From Ceratopteris richardii (Eukaryota > Streptophyta > Polypodiopsida > Polypodiales > Pteridaceae): a stretch of 64,000 nt of DNA. Of this stretch, positions 1 through 11,814 are shown one piece after another. The position numbers were made by a program, and so were the translations under genes. The notes under the pieces were generated by a model. It was not told the DNA's origin and made no database searches. It saw only the letters and a program-made list of their open reading frames with translations. Every line of letters starts with the position of its first letter. Position 1 is the first letter of the stretch. The stretch lies in assembly GCA_020310875.1 (NCBI GenBank), contig CM035439.1:138053352-138117351 (forward strand), written 5' to 3'.

Positions 1-2
1 AT

Positions 3-1884
3 GAAGGACACCATAGATATTTGTCTGATGGACGTTTTACGTGAAGGACAAATTGGTCAAGAAGTACAATGCTAAATGAAAGCTAGCGATTGGAAACAAC
101 TGTGGGATTCAAAAACTCCACTTGCTAGCATGAAACGGTTGTGGATTTTTCATGAACTCCCTTATTGGCGCGAGTTATTGATCAATCATTTGATAGACCC
201 GATTCATATTTTTAAGAATGTGGGAGAGATTCTCTAGAAAACTTTGATCGGAAAGAAAGAAAGCAAAGCACAAAGAGAGGACTTAGAAGAGCAAGGCCGT
301 ATGCAAGAGTTATGGGAAATTACTAAGCCCAACGGAATAGTATCGTTACCAAGAGCTCCTTGGGTGCTTCGTCAGATGGAAGAGCAACAAGTGAAGAAAA
401 TAATTTCAGAGTTTCGGACACCTACTAGATGCATGAGGTGTCTAAAGACTGCTTTCACACGAAATGATGATCATGGAGGGCTCAAGTCTCATGATTGGCA
501 CAAGTTTTTACAATTTGTGCTCCTTGTAGCTTTAAAAAATTATCTTTTGGAGGATGTGTGAACAACCATTTATAAAATTAGTTCCTTAGTACGGTGGATC
601 TCTTCTAAAGAGATAAATAGAGATAGCATAGAGAGTGGAAAAACTCAATGCTATTGAGGTTGTTTGTATGGTAGAGATACTTTCCCACAAGTATTCTCAC
701 TATTCAGCTTCATTTAGTGGTTCATGTGGTAGATGAAGTTGCAATAGCAGGAATTGTCCATAGTCGATGGATGTTCTTTTAAGAGCGCTTTATGAAGACA
801 TTAAAAGGGTTTGTTCGATAGAGAGCATGTCTAAAGGGTAGCATGGCAGAGAGATGGCTCGTACAAGAGTCTCTTGTATTCACAACTGAGTTTCCATGTA
901 TGTTGGATCCAGAAATTCCTCGCTTATGGAGCGATGATGAAGATGTTTGTCTCATATGCGATGAACTGCAAGGTAAAGGATTGCAAAGAAAAATGGATGC
1001 AGATTTTAGAGAGAAGGCAATCAAGTTTTGCATAGTTAACTCTGAGCCTATGTAGAAGTGGTTAGAAAAGTATGAGCTTGCCAAGGAGACAAATGCAAAG
1101 GAAAGAACTCAGTTTCAAAGGAATCATTCCACTTGATTTTTGCCCCTTCCAGAAATTCTTCGACCTCTTCCACCCTTTCCAACGAGCAGATGGCTAGATA
1201 CAGCAGTATCACAAGCAAAGGCAACGGGTGAAGATATCTCTGAAGAAGAAGAAGAACTCACAAAGGGATGTGATTGGGAGTTATCTAAATACGGTGCACT
1301 ATGGTCTCATGGACGACACTTTCGCGAATTGATAAAAATAGGTCTACTTCTGATAGTGGGGTGATGGTGAAATTTTTTCAAAAAAGTGGAGCAAGTGCAA
1401 GAGATGATAATTCTCAAGAAGGCCAACTAGATTATTGTGGAGTGATTCAAGATATCTTGAAACTATCCATTAGGAAGTTTGATTACTTTTTTTTTTAATG
1501 TGAAATGGTTCAAAGTAGTCACCTCTAGAAGAAACGCGACAGTGAGGTGGGATAAAAGTGGTTTGCTTCAAGTCAACTCCACAAAATTATGCACGGATGA
1601 AACAGATACATTTGTACTTCCCAAACACTGTGAGCAAGTTGTTTTTAATACCAGATTCGAAAGAATTAGAGTGGCTATTTGTTTTACAAGTCGCCCCACA
1701 TAGTAGACAAATTTTTGAGAACACAGATTTAGAAGAAAGTCCATTTGTAGTGGACTCTAAGACTCATTCGATAGTCGAGGAGGAAGAGATCATTGTTCGA
1801 GAAGAAGAGGTCAGTGAAGAAGATGAGATACAGGATGAAGCAACAGATGATGTCAAGAAGAAGCTAGCATACCAAGTGATTTAG
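3..1884 (+). pseudogene. TNP2-type CACTA transposase, multiply broken
   Basis: The product would have been the TNP2/TNPD transposase that cuts at the CACTA termini. The order of recognisable pieces follows the family. A GHHRYL motif lies at 13-48 and a stretch reading FHELPYWRELLINHLIDP near 150-210 matches the conserved ELPYW segment. A GGLKSHDWH block near 475-505 belongs to the DUF4218 region, followed by SMSKGSMAERWLVQESL near 825-875. A DUF4216-like block reads YCGVIQDILKL at about 1430-1465 and continues to about 1690. The acidic tail ends at 1884. Several in-frame stops (for example 49-51 and 236-238) and frame changes separate the pieces. The N-terminal half of the protein lies outside the window. 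Assignment is from motif order, not from an alignment. Confidence 0.75.
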
Positions 1885-2168
1885 AAGTCACCAATATAGA
1901 GATAGATATTCTCTGTGCATCGGATAATCCAAGAGATGCTAGAATAGAGGAGTTTTGAATCAAACACTTGTACGCACTCATTTTTGTTTTTGTTTTTTGC
2001 TATGTTGGTTTGTACACTACCATTTCTCTATATTACCTTTATTATCATATGCTAATTATTTGAGTTCTTTTGTTACAAAGCACGATGGGAAATAATCCTC
2101 TAGTCACTCCACATTCCATGACAAAGGAGTAGCTCTTAGAGTTCATATCTCAAGTACCTCCCACATAT

Positions 2169-2745
2169 ATGGCCACTGTGTCACAGTACTGGATCGCTCG
2201 TGGTAGCACTCCCCCCGACCTCACTCTTGCTGTTCTCATTCCTGCCGGCCTCACTCCCGCTAGTGTCACTCTTGTCGGTGTCACTCCTAGTGGCATCACT
2301 GCTGCGGGTGGTGCTACTCCTGCTGGAGGTATGTCTCCTAGCTTTATGACTCTGCCATGACCATCTTTTCAGCCATCCCCTACTGGCTCTAGTAGTAGAC
2401 GTGTGTGTTCGACACCTCAGTGCGATACAAGTGTTGGCCCATCTCGTAGGTCGAGGTCACACTCTGGATCAGGAGGTCCTAGGAGTGGATCTGGAGGAGG
2501 TGGCTGTTGTGGAGGTAGTGCGATGGACATTGTGTCACCCACTTCTACCTACAGCGAGTAGCTCAGATATAGGTACGCCACGTGGAACACCACGTACACC
2601 TTGGGGTGCTCATGAACATGATGATTCTAAGGTGTATAGTATCCATGATGGAACTTTAACAAAGCCAATATGGTTAGATGCTGAAGAGTGGGATATGATT
2701 GATGATGAGCAGCAACAAACTCTTGACCGATATTGCCAACAGTAA
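2169..2745 (+). pseudogene. second reading frame of the CACTA element, unrecognised
   Basis: Two reading frames in different phases (2169-2360 and 2401-2745) lie where CACTA elements carry their second gene, 3' of the transposase. The first encodes a Thr-Pro rich string with a repeating TP-hydrophobic pattern. The second changes into a Ser/Gly-rich part and ends with an acidic segment containing KPIWLDAEEWDMIDDEQQQ. I do not recognise a domain. A TNPA-like or Transposase_24-like role is only suggested by position. The frame change and lack of a clear start say it is not functional. Confidence 0.3.
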
Positions 2746-3154
2746 CATGCCATAGCCACATGTTTAGATACGGTTGGACCATCACATTTGGGCAGCGGCG
2801 GATATGACACGATGCGTCACGAATTCATAAGTACCATTTGGTTTATTGAATTTTTTTGTGTTAAGCTTGTCATGTATGTTCCTCTAATGTTTTGTATATT
2901 TGTTGCAAGAGCTGGAAATGGGTCTTCCTCCAACACGAATGGAGGAGGCTTATGGATATAATCATGGATTGATGGCACTATTGGAGGACTTGGAGGGATG
3001 CGGTGTGATTGTTTCATGGGAGCATTTGCGATGAGGTGATGAATTTATAAACTTGGTTTTTACTTGTTGTTTGTAAATCTCATGTGAATTTATCTCATGT
3101 CATGAATGTTCTTTGTTGCAAGACTGCTGATATGGATGTGTAGATCATTCTATG

Positions 3155-3320
3155 CATGTGTATGATAGTGGTGTGCCACAATTTTGTATTTGTCTCATAT
3201 ATGGCAGTGGTGCACCAGAATTTTGTATTTGATTCTTATATGGCAGTGCTTTGCCACATTTTGTAAAAGCCTCATATATGACAATGGTTTGCCACACTCT
3301 TGTACATGCTTCATTTATGA
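3155..3320. repeat. degenerate tandem repeat, about 40-bp unit
   Basis: Four diverged copies follow one another, each with a core like CATATATGGCAGTGGTGC followed by CCACA and TTTTGTA. They lie inside the CACTA element between its second reading frame and the subterminal region. Confidence 0.6.
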
Positions 3321-3451
3321 AATATATAACTTTTTTTGTACATGGTTCATAGTTCATGGTTCATTCTGATTATCCCTTTTGTGTCTGATAGTATTTTGCT
3401 TTATGAAATCGTATTTCAATTGCCATTAGAGTACACATCACATTTACTTGG

Positions 3452-3542
3452 TTTTTTTTGGGTAGAGTGTATTGTCTTTTGCGGAACAACATCATGGTAA
3501 TGTTGCTATAGCAAAAGACAACACACTCTGCCCCAAAAAAAT
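3452..3542. repeat. long foldback hairpin within the CACTA element
   Basis: The arm GAGTGTATTGTCTTTTGC (3465-3482) is mirrored by GCAAAAGACAACACACTC (3511-3528). Pairing extends outward through T-rich and A-rich flanks with GGG and CCCC, and inward through AACAACAT and ATGTTGCT. The stem is roughly 40 bp with few mismatches and a very small loop. Transcribed, it would form a pre-miRNA-like foldback. Confidence 0.7.
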
Positions 3543-3554
3543 TTTGCAAATATG

Positions 3555-3829
3555 GTCGTCAGTATAAGTGATGATACTCCCAGCATGATCATCGGTATGC
3601 ACAACGATACACCCAACAGGCGCCAGTATAGGCACCTGTGTGCTCGCCGATATGAGCATCAGAAATACCGATGTTTATACTGATGCTTATACCGATGCCT
3701 ATACCGATGCCTATAGTGGCCCTTTAGTTTTGATGCCTATACTGACACTTACACCGATGTCGGGGAAAAAATGCGACCATTCAATTTCCTCGGTAAAAGC
3801 CTTGGTATACGGCTGATATGTTGTAGTGA
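3555..3829. repeat. CACTA subterminal repeats and 3' terminal inverted repeat
   Basis: The motif TATACCGATG and variants (TATACTGATG, TACACCGATG, and the inverse CATCGGTAT) recur about ten times between 3555 and 3765. The terminus ATATGTTGTAGTG ends at 3829. Such clusters are the binding platform for the accessory CACTA protein in known elements. Confidence 0.7.
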
Positions 3830-4949
3830 TAATATGATAAGAGGATTTGTTATCACATGTTGTTAGTCCAAAGTCTCTTTGTCTGTCTTTCGGATAATAA
3901 TCTTCACAAGAAGGTTGACTTTACTAATAGGTAGTCTGAGTTCTTGGTTGGCAGGGCTAAACTATTATGCTAACCCCTTGATTTTTCCTATGAGTGCAAT
4001 AGTAAATTCCACTTTTTCTTGAAATCACTATGCTTACCATAAACTTTTTTGCATATAGTGTTATTACTGATTCCGTTAATACAAGCTTAATCTTTTACTT
4101 AATTACACAATCAGTATTTTGAAATTATGGCTCACTTTGTTAATTCAATTTACTATGTACTTCTTCCATCGGATCCCATAGACACACGTACATATAGTAT
4201 AGAAATGAAATCTCAATCTCACAAAATCATATGCAGAATAGAAAGAGACAAGAGAATTGACACCAGATTGGGTATAATCTCCCCCCACATACTCGCATGT
4301 GTATTTACAAGTATTTTTTTCATTACGTCCTGAATAGAAAATACATGAGGGTGGTGCTTCAAAAAGTGTGTGTTTACAAAACTCTGCTTTATTTACAAAA
4401 TCATTGCTTTTCAAGCAATCTACTATTTTTACAAAAACATCGCTTTCTAAAGCAATCTATTATTTTTACAAAAAATAACTAAAATACTATCTTCTAAATA
4501 TTCTTCTAAATATCTTCAAAAATATCTGAATAAGTCCACACACATTCACACCCTCATGAGTCTTCACCTACTAAATCAAAACACAAATCACATTAAAACC
4601 CTCAAGACATTAAAATCCATATAACATTCCATATTCCATAAAGTATAACATGCCTCCCAGTTGATGAGCAACTGACCTCAATTGATAAGAATAAAATAGA
4701 CATGGATGGCTAGTCACATGTCCCATCATTGAACAATCATAAGCATGTTCCATGTAAAAGCACATGCATGGAATTAGAAAACTAGAATTTAATGTGTTTG
4801 TGAATTTAAAATATAAAGATCCTCATTAGATGGTGTAGAATCATTGAAAGCATTCCATGTTTGTGAAAAATATAAATCAGATGCATAAGCAGGAACCATG
4901 TCATGAAATGAATGAATATGAACAGTAGAAATATTATTGAGTGAAATGA

Positions 4950-5025
4950 TATTTGTTTGTGGGGATGGGAAGCGACTAAGGTCATCAGCTACAACATTAG
5001 ATTTGCTAGGCTGATATTGAATCTG
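4950..5025 (-). pseudogene. gypsy RNase H tail, short fragment
   Basis: On the minus strand this reads QIQYQPSKSNVVADDLSRFP, the conserved end of Ty3/gypsy RNase H (usual form N-x-VADALSR). Only about 25 codons survive and no neighbouring RT or integrase sequence is recognisable, so it is a relic of another gypsy insertion, older than the flanking element G1. Confidence 0.65.
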
Positions 5026-5147
5026 TTATCAATCTTTAGAATTCAAAGTACATAGACAAAGTTACAACGTATATTTAACATATAAGATAGTACACCATAT
5101 ATGAAACAATACTACATAGCCTGCTTGCTACGGCTATAAAAAAATCT

Positions 5148-5493
5148 CGACCACTACATTGACATGTTGAAACATAATTTTTTCTTTAAACAAAATATGT
5201 TGTTTTAGCTCACTAGAGAGCATTTGGTTGTCCTCCCAAATGGCTATGTTCTATTGCTAGAGTTTTTGAACTTGCTCCCAAAGTTTTTGGATTTCAATGT
5301 TGGACTTTTCTGCTTGGGCAAGTAGTTGCATGTTTTGGGCTTGCATATCCTGTGACTCATCATAGAATCTCTTGTATATGTGTTTGAGGAAGTGTACTCC
5401 TAGTGGAGGCTTCACATTCCTACTATAGGAGGGTGGTGGTGTTTTATAAGGTTTGGAAATCTCGCTGATTGGCTTAAAGATGCATGCGAACAT
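5148..5493 (-). pseudogene. unrecognised helical fragment
   Basis: An open stretch on the minus strand (5257-5493) ends with a likely helical segment (NIEIQKLWEQVQKL), then a stop, then continues in frame toward 5148 (IAIWEDNQMLSSELKQ). It looks like part of a coiled-coil protein but has no identifiable family. It could be the relic of a transposon accessory protein, or it could be chance. Confidence 0.25.
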
Positions 5494-5522
5494 CCATAGG
5501 GGTCATCATGAAATCAAGATTC

Positions 5523-6556
5523 TGTTAATCAGCCGTCGGATGGGGACATGTAAAGCGGAATCTTGTATTCACATGCGCGAAAAGTGGTTACGCGATAGTT
5601 GTAATTTCTTATATAAAGCAATGTAAAGAGAGTCGGAGACGACGATTCTGGGAATCACCAGACTGTTCGTCTGGGTGATTGTCAGAGCATTGTTGTAACA
5701 CTGTTTGTGAAATCTCTGGGTACTCTGGGTATTGTGTATGGTTCCGTATAGTGTTGTCTGTTAGTACTGTGATTTACCGTAACGGGTGGTGAAGTACCAG
5801 ACTGTTCATCTGGGAGGGGGGGATTTCCGCGCATTGCTGTAACGATTGTCTGTCTAAGTTTTTGAATCCTCTGAGTATTCTGTGCACCTCTGTGTCTAAG
5901 TTATGTCTAAGTTATCTGTGCGGGGTTGAGTTAGCGTGACGACTCGTCTGATGGCTGGGTTGGGACATTGCATGTACCTGGCCGGTTAAGTTGAAATCTT
6001 TGTCTCATTCTGTCGATTGTTATAGATACTGACGTGGGTGTTAGTCCATAGAGGTTCAGTAAGATCTCTCGGTGGATGGTCTGAGCCGATTATCTTGCAT
6101 GATCTTATTGTTATGATCTACTGATTAAGTGTGCAGTGATGTTGCTATACCTGTAAGGTGCGGAAATCTGTTGAGTAGAGTTGGTGTAACTGCGATACTG
6201 TTCAGAGAACTCTGAGTGTAATCGGTGATATTCGGTGTTGTGGATTAGACGTACCCCTTCGGTAAGGTGGAAGTGCTATTTAGGTCTCTCACAGTACAGT
6301 AAGGTAGGATCGGAGTAGTAAACCCTTTTAGGGTAGTCGGAAGGCTGGAACGAGTCTGATTATGAACTATAAGATTACGAGAGTAGTTGAGGTTCGATAG
6401 AGTTGGACCGCAATGCATTGTTAGGTGTAAAGTGGTTAGCCTGGGAAAATCAAGTCTAAGGGCCTCTGTTTTACAGACCCCTTCCACTCCCAAGAACCCA
6501 CTTAGGTCGGTTAAATGCACTTCAGATAGTTAGAACGAAGCGTTTAACAGTTAACA
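5523..6556 (+). repeat. G1 5' LTR (1034 bp)
   Basis: Starts TGTTAATC and ends TTAACA. A TATA box (TTATATAAAG) is at 5609-5618. It contains a short internal duplication of GTCTAAGTTAT near 5890-5920 that the other LTR lacks, which explains the length difference. Confidence 0.88.
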
Positions 6557-6575
6557 TTGGTGCCGTCTGTGGGAA
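6557..6575 (+). other. G1 primer-binding site
   Basis: TTGGTGCCGTCTGTGGGAA directly follows the 5' LTR. The second internal copy at 12837 has the intact form with GGCGCC, so this one carries a C-to-T change. The same motif, on the other strand, opens element E. Confidence 0.7.
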
Positions 6576-6739
6576 TGTGGCATCAAGATTGTCATGTATC
6601 TGACGGAATCGAACAGCAAGATTACCGTTCATTTGGCGAAAGTAGCAATAGAACCAGATTGTTGCAAACTTGCTGAGGAAACGTGATTATAAAATTTTAA
6701 TCGATAGTGATACTACGCGATTAGTACAAAAGATGATAC

Positions 6740-8420
6740 ATTCCGGTTACTCGATCCGGTCAAACGTATCCCAAGAACCGTCAGTCTGGACTACTTAATA
6801 CACTAAAGACAACCCCGGGAGGTAGAAGTACAACTAGGTCTGACCCAGTTGTCAAAAAAGTAAAGAACGTCAGAAGTGATTCCGGTCATATTCCGGTGGA
6901 ACATGTTACGCCTCTGGTACATTCTGGTACTATTTCGGCAAAGTCTGTCGAAGATATAGTAACTCCAGAATCTACCAAGACGGAGTCTGAAGCTAGTTTA
7001 ACAATCTTGGATAAAGATTCAAATTTGTTTACGACTAAAAAGACTTTAGCCAAAGAATTTTGCGAAGGCAAAAAAACACCTTATTCTGGCATAAATTCGA
7101 CACATTCCGATGATATTTCGGTAACAGAACCACATTTTTTCGGTGATGGTTTACCATTTTTTTGTGAATCTTCAGCACAGCCACCGCTTTTTGGAGTAAG
7201 TTTCCCTACACTTGACATCAAGAAGGAAGGAACTTTGTTCGAAAGCGAGATTCGAAGTATACTGAGTAAGATCATCGAACCGGAAAGTGCACAGATCGAC
7301 GATACAGATTCCGATAGTTCAGATATTCAGCCCCGAAATCCACAAGATATTCATAATACACTCGCCATGAACAGGCAACATCAACAACAACAACAGCAGC
7401 AACAACAAGCATGCCCACCAAGGCCGACTCCGGCAGGAGTGACGTACACTAAATTTGGTGGATTCCCAGGAGATGATCCGAATGCTCATGTGCACACATT
7501 TGAGATAAGCTACGCAGTTCTCAACCATCCACCGGATCCGGCATATAAAGCTATTGTCTTCCAATCTACATTGGTCAATGAAGCAGCTAGATGGCTTACA
7601 GAATATGATATTAATCACTTTGGCACCTATGAAGCAGTACGAGATGCCTTTTTGCAGAGATTTAGGCTAAAGAAGAATCCAGCCGAAATTTTTGACTATC
7701 TGCAAAACAAGAGATAGAAGGTAAATCAAACTGTACAGGAGTACGCCACCCTATTCAGGACGCATCTAAGGCAGTTGCCACCAGCACACGCCAACCTACC
7801 GGACGATGTTATTACTCAGTGGTTTATCAATGGCTTGACTCCACAACTTAAACAGATTATGATCATACGCTTGGTAGGAGCAGTGACACTAGATGCAGTG
7901 ATTGCAATGGCTCTGCAATTGGAAAACAAGGTTGGAGGATTTACAGAAGATCTAGAGTGGTTAAAAACAAACAGAAATGTCGTCGAAGATATGACCAGAC
8001 AAGTATACTGCATCACATGCAAGAATTCAGGCCATACTAGTGCCACTTGTGCACTTAATCAGCTATTCTGTGCTATCTGCAACACTGCCAGACACACCAC
8101 CGAAAACTGTGCATACAATGCAAAAGTGCAGGGAACCGCAACTGTCAATGCTATTATACAGGAACCAGGGCAGCCAGCCAATCACTATGTGCCTCCGCAA
8201 ATGAGAAACAACCAGCAACAAGGATATCGAAATTACAGAGGATAGAGAAACAACAACTACAATGCAAACCGCTGGCAGACCGGACCGCCACCAGAAAATC
8301 CCAATCTACCACCACCGCGCTGTCATTTCTGTGGCAAATTCGGACACATTAGAAGATTCTGTAAGGATGCAGCTGAATACGATCAGAGGAAGAAGGATGC
8401 ATTCGTGCGACAGCAACCGT
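6740..8420 (+). pseudogene. gag: G1 gag, start codon lost and stops present
   Basis: Gag forms the particle that packages the element RNA. In the sister copy at 13020 the frame opens with ATG (MPVTRSG); here the same codon is ATT at 6740-6742. A poly-Gln run encoded by CAA/CAG lies at 7378-7408. A retrotransposon-gag domain runs from about 7440 to 7960 (TKFGGFPGDDP, then FQSTLVNEAARWLTEY). Three CX2CX4HX4C zinc knuckles follow (8011-8052, 8071-8112 and 8321-8362). In-frame TAG codons interrupt it at 7715-7717 and 8243-8245. Compared with element E, about 300 nt between the last zinc knuckle and the protease are missing. Confidence 0.8.
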
Positions 8421-8469
8421 GCAACCAGAACCTGATTCTACGGTCGATCATTCAGTTCCTTTGATAACG

Positions 8470-10390
8470 GTATGGTATAAAATCATAAAATCACACAGGT
8501 ACTAATTGATGGAGGATCTGGAGTCAACATTGCTACTGCTGCACTATGTAAAAAGTTAGGGTGGACCGAAATCGAACCAGTTCAATTTTTTGTCAGAATG
8601 GCCGACCAATCAAGAGTCCATCCGATTGGACTTGTACGAAATGTACCAATCACTTTACAAGGTACAACATTTAAAATGACCTTTGTCATACTGGATTTAC
8701 CGGAATTGACTCTTGATTACAACCTCCTTTTCGGCCGACCTTGGCTGAAGCACGCTAAGGTGATACAGGATTGGTCTGCACAAGAACTCACTTTCAAGGA
8801 TAAAAATCATAAATACATTGTAAAATTAGATGCTATACAACCTTGCGAGTTGCATGCTAGACCGTATTTGGTCGAACCAGTTCATATGCTAGATGGTTTG
8901 TCAGATGATGAAGAAGAAGAGTTTCTGAAAAATAACATTGACTTGATCTCCCTAGGAACTGTTGATCTACAATGTGTTGTAGATAACTGGAACCCTGCAG
9001 TTTGTACAGTAATGACTGTAACAGAAGAAGATAAAAAGGAAGATACTGCGGTTATAGATGACGCTCAACTGCAACAACTTTTTAAGCCAGCTGACGATAC
9101 AGAGAAGCCTCGACAATTTTATGTCCCAGAAGATCAGTTGATCACTTATAATTTAGGTGATGAAGATCATCCGCGTCCTGTCAAGATAAAGCAAAACTTA
9201 CCGGAAACATTTCAGGCAGGCTTAATCCAGCTACTCCGAGAATTCTCCGACGTCTTTGCATGGGATTACAAAGATATGAAAGGATTGGACCCGTGCATCT
9301 ATCAGCATAGAGTCATGCTGAAGCCGGAGGCCAAACCGAACAAACAACCCAATTACCGGATGAATCCAAACTATGCATCACAGGTAAAGGCAGAACTGGA
9401 TAGGCTACTTAAAGTCGGATTTATTGTACCAATAGAACATGCTGAATGGATCTCACCAATTGTTATCGTCCCAAAAAAGAATAAGCAGTTGCGAATATGT
9501 GTAGATTACCGGAAGCTGAACGCAGCTACAGTGCCTGATCCTTTTCCGATCCCTTTTCTTGACACAATGCTTGATAGAGTAGCAGGACATGAAATGTATT
9601 CATTCCTAGATGGGTACAGTGGGTATAATCAAGATAGAATGGCTGAACAGGATATACCGAAGACCACCTTCATTACCAACTGGGGTGTTTTCGCATGTAC
9701 TGTTATGTGGTTTGGATTAAGGAATGCCCCAAGTACATTCCAAAGGTGTATGCAGGAAATATTTTCTCCTTACCTTACCTCCTTTATGCAAGTATATCTT
9801 GATGATTTTTCAATTTTTGGTAAGATGATAGCACACCTGTTCCATTTACGGTGCTGCTTTCAGAAATGCAGAGAATACAGACTCTGTTTGAACCCAAACA
9901 AATCTGTGTTTGCGGTTTCATGTGGCAAGCTACTTGGTCACATTGTATCTGCACAAGGCATACTGGTGGATCCAGATAAAATCTCGGCAGTATTAGAAGC
10001 TCCGGTGCCCACTACACCGAAGGAAGTTATGCGCTTCATGGGCCAAGTAAGATGGCATGGACGACACTTACGGTGGCTTGCTCATTTGGCAATACCACTG
10101 AACAAGCTAATCACCAAGACCCCTCGACAATTTGAGTGGACCCAAGAATACCAGATAGCATTTGATCGTTTAAAGAATTTATTAACACAAGTCCCCATCT
10201 TGCAGCCTCCGGACTGGGGTCGCCCATTTCATGTATTTGTTGATGCTTCAGATATAGCAATAGGAAGTGTTTTGATGCAACAAATTGATAAGTGGTTCAG
10301 ACCAGTGTACTATGCAAGTCGAAGATTAGCCCCTGCTGAGAAGAATTACTCTGTAATAGAAAGAGAATGTCTAGGGCTAGTATATCATAA
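8470..10390 (+). pseudogene. pol: G1 pol: protease, RT and truncated RNase H
   Basis: The protease motif LIDGGSGVNIAT starts near 8503 and a frameshift lies just upstream of it. The frame is then open through the protease C-terminus (DYNLLFGRPWLKHAKVIQDW, about 8716-8775) and the RT, whose YLDD box is at about 9794-9805 (normally YVDD; YLDD is also common). RNase H begins at HVFVDASDIAIGS (about 10229) and stops after CLGLVY at 10386. Everything that should follow, including the last RNase H acidic residue and the whole integrase, is absent. The frame runs on without a shift into the coiled-coil region, so the deletion was in phase. Confidence 0.85.
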
Positions 10391-11768
10391 AGATGAAGAA
10401 AAGCAAGAAGAAGACACATTCCATGACACCGCCACATCCATGCAGCATGAGTCATCCGCACAGTCATCATCATCTGAGCAACAAAGACAGGAAAAGCAGA
10501 CTGAAGCATAAACAATTTCTACCGAAGAAGCTTCTCAGCAACAAACTGAGCAGGAACAACAAGGAGATGAACAACAAATTGCTAAAGATGTTTTCGAAGA
10601 GCTACTCAAGGCCGTTGAGTCAACCATCGCGGACACTGACAAACAAAATAAGGTATCTGAAACTACCTCTGCCATTCCCACTCCACCACCGGAACCTCCA
10701 CTAAACCCAAACCTTCCTATTCCACCCAACGCACCCGTCGAGCCCGCAGCTTCTTCCGCCTCATCCCCCAACTACTCCCCTCCGACCTCACAGCAACTAC
10801 TTATTGCAGCGTCTTCCCAACCTCGTCTCCCTCTTCCACCACCCTCTACACCAGTATTTGCTCAATTGGAATCGATGGGTCAGATGCTAATAGAGTTATC
10901 AAGACAACTGCCGCAACAACTGAACCAGATTACAGAAAGTGTTCGCGAAGATTTCCAGCATAAATTGGAAGTCATGGAGGCATACATCACACCCCTCCAA
11001 GAAGAACTATAGGCCGTGAAGACCAAAAATCATGCACTTCATGAACAAGTACAGCAGCTACAGGCCAGAATCCAAGAACAAGAACAAATAACAGTTCAGT
11101 GAGATGAAGCCCTGGCAGAGGCAAAAGAAAAAGAAGAATTACTGCTCGTTGCAGATGCAGAGATAAACAAACTGAATAAACTACTCAAGGAAAAAGAAGA
11201 TGCAATGATCGAGCTAGGCAATTTACTAGAAGAAACCAGAACGAGTCTAGCCGAGGAAGTAAAGAAAAGCCAAGAACAACAGAGGGAAGCCAAATTGACA
11301 GAAGAAGAACTCCATAGAACAAGTGAGGCTCTAACAGATGTCAACAGAATGCTGAAACATTACCTGGCAAAAGAAGCTCAAGCACAGAAAGAAATCGCAC
11401 AGCTCCGACGAGAAAGAGATGCCTATTCAACAACAATACAGTATCAAAACCAAGAAATTGAAAGGCGAGAAAATCAGCTAAGCAATCAGAAAGAACGAGT
11501 AATCGAAATGCAGAAACAAGTTGCAGAAGTAAAAGTTTCAAGAGATGCAGCTCTATCTAACGAGTTCTACCTACAGGAGGCCTTTTTGCAAACATAGGCC
11601 AAAATTTTGCTCACCGAAGCCATCGCTCTAAGCTCTGTTAGAATAGATGCGCAACTAGGAGAACAAGACACCCTTAAACAAATGTTAGAAACACTTAAGA
11701 AAAAGATCGCCCGAACTTTTAGACTAGCCCGGAATATGTACTTAGAAGGAATAGTAGACGAGCCGTAA
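10391..11768 (+). pseudogene. coiled-coil accessory reading frame of G1
   Basis: The same frame as pol continues to the TAA at 11766-11768, with four internal stops (10509, 11010, 11100, 11595). At least the TAG and TGA stops look like C-to-T changes of CAG or CGA. The first third is rich in Gln, Ser and Pro. From about 10890 the sequence is a strongly helical coiled coil rich in Glu, Lys, Gln and Leu, for example LEETRTSLAEEVKKSQEQQR. No enzyme motif is seen. By position, between pol and the 3' LTR, it is the counterpart of ORF3 of elements A and B, but the sequences do not look alike outside the coil. Confidence 0.65.
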
Positions 11769-11814
11769 TTTTGTAAAAACTTGCAGGTTCGAGTCCACCG
11801 GGCGTGCCAGAGAG

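Larger units (their letters stand above)
1..3829 (+). mobile_element. CACTA (En/Spm) DNA transposon, 3' part, decayed
   Basis: This class II element runs in from outside the window. A TNP2-type transposase remnant lies at the left, a second weak reading frame follows, and the right end is marked by GTTGTAGTG at 3821-3829, the reverse complement of the CACTACAAC terminus typical of the superfamily. Short direct and inverted subterminal motifs crowd the last 270 bp, as in CACTA elements whose ends bind a TNPA-like protein. The next three bases are ATA, which could be half of a 3-bp target duplication, but the left end is not visible. All coding parts are broken, so the copy is dead. Confidence 0.8.
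3830..5522. other. unassigned AT-rich DNA between CACTA and element G1
   Basis: No complete gene is seen. T-rich short repeats (TTTACAAAA with CTTTC/AAGCAAT) occur at 4370-4490. Two coding fragments on the minus strand are listed separately. Confidence 0.5.

Noticed and set aside
11786..11810. tRNA-like 3' end (GGTTCGAGTCC and GCGTGCCA) before the G1 right LTR.
   Set aside because: The T-stem pairs poorly, the spacing is one base short, and no other tRNA arms are present.
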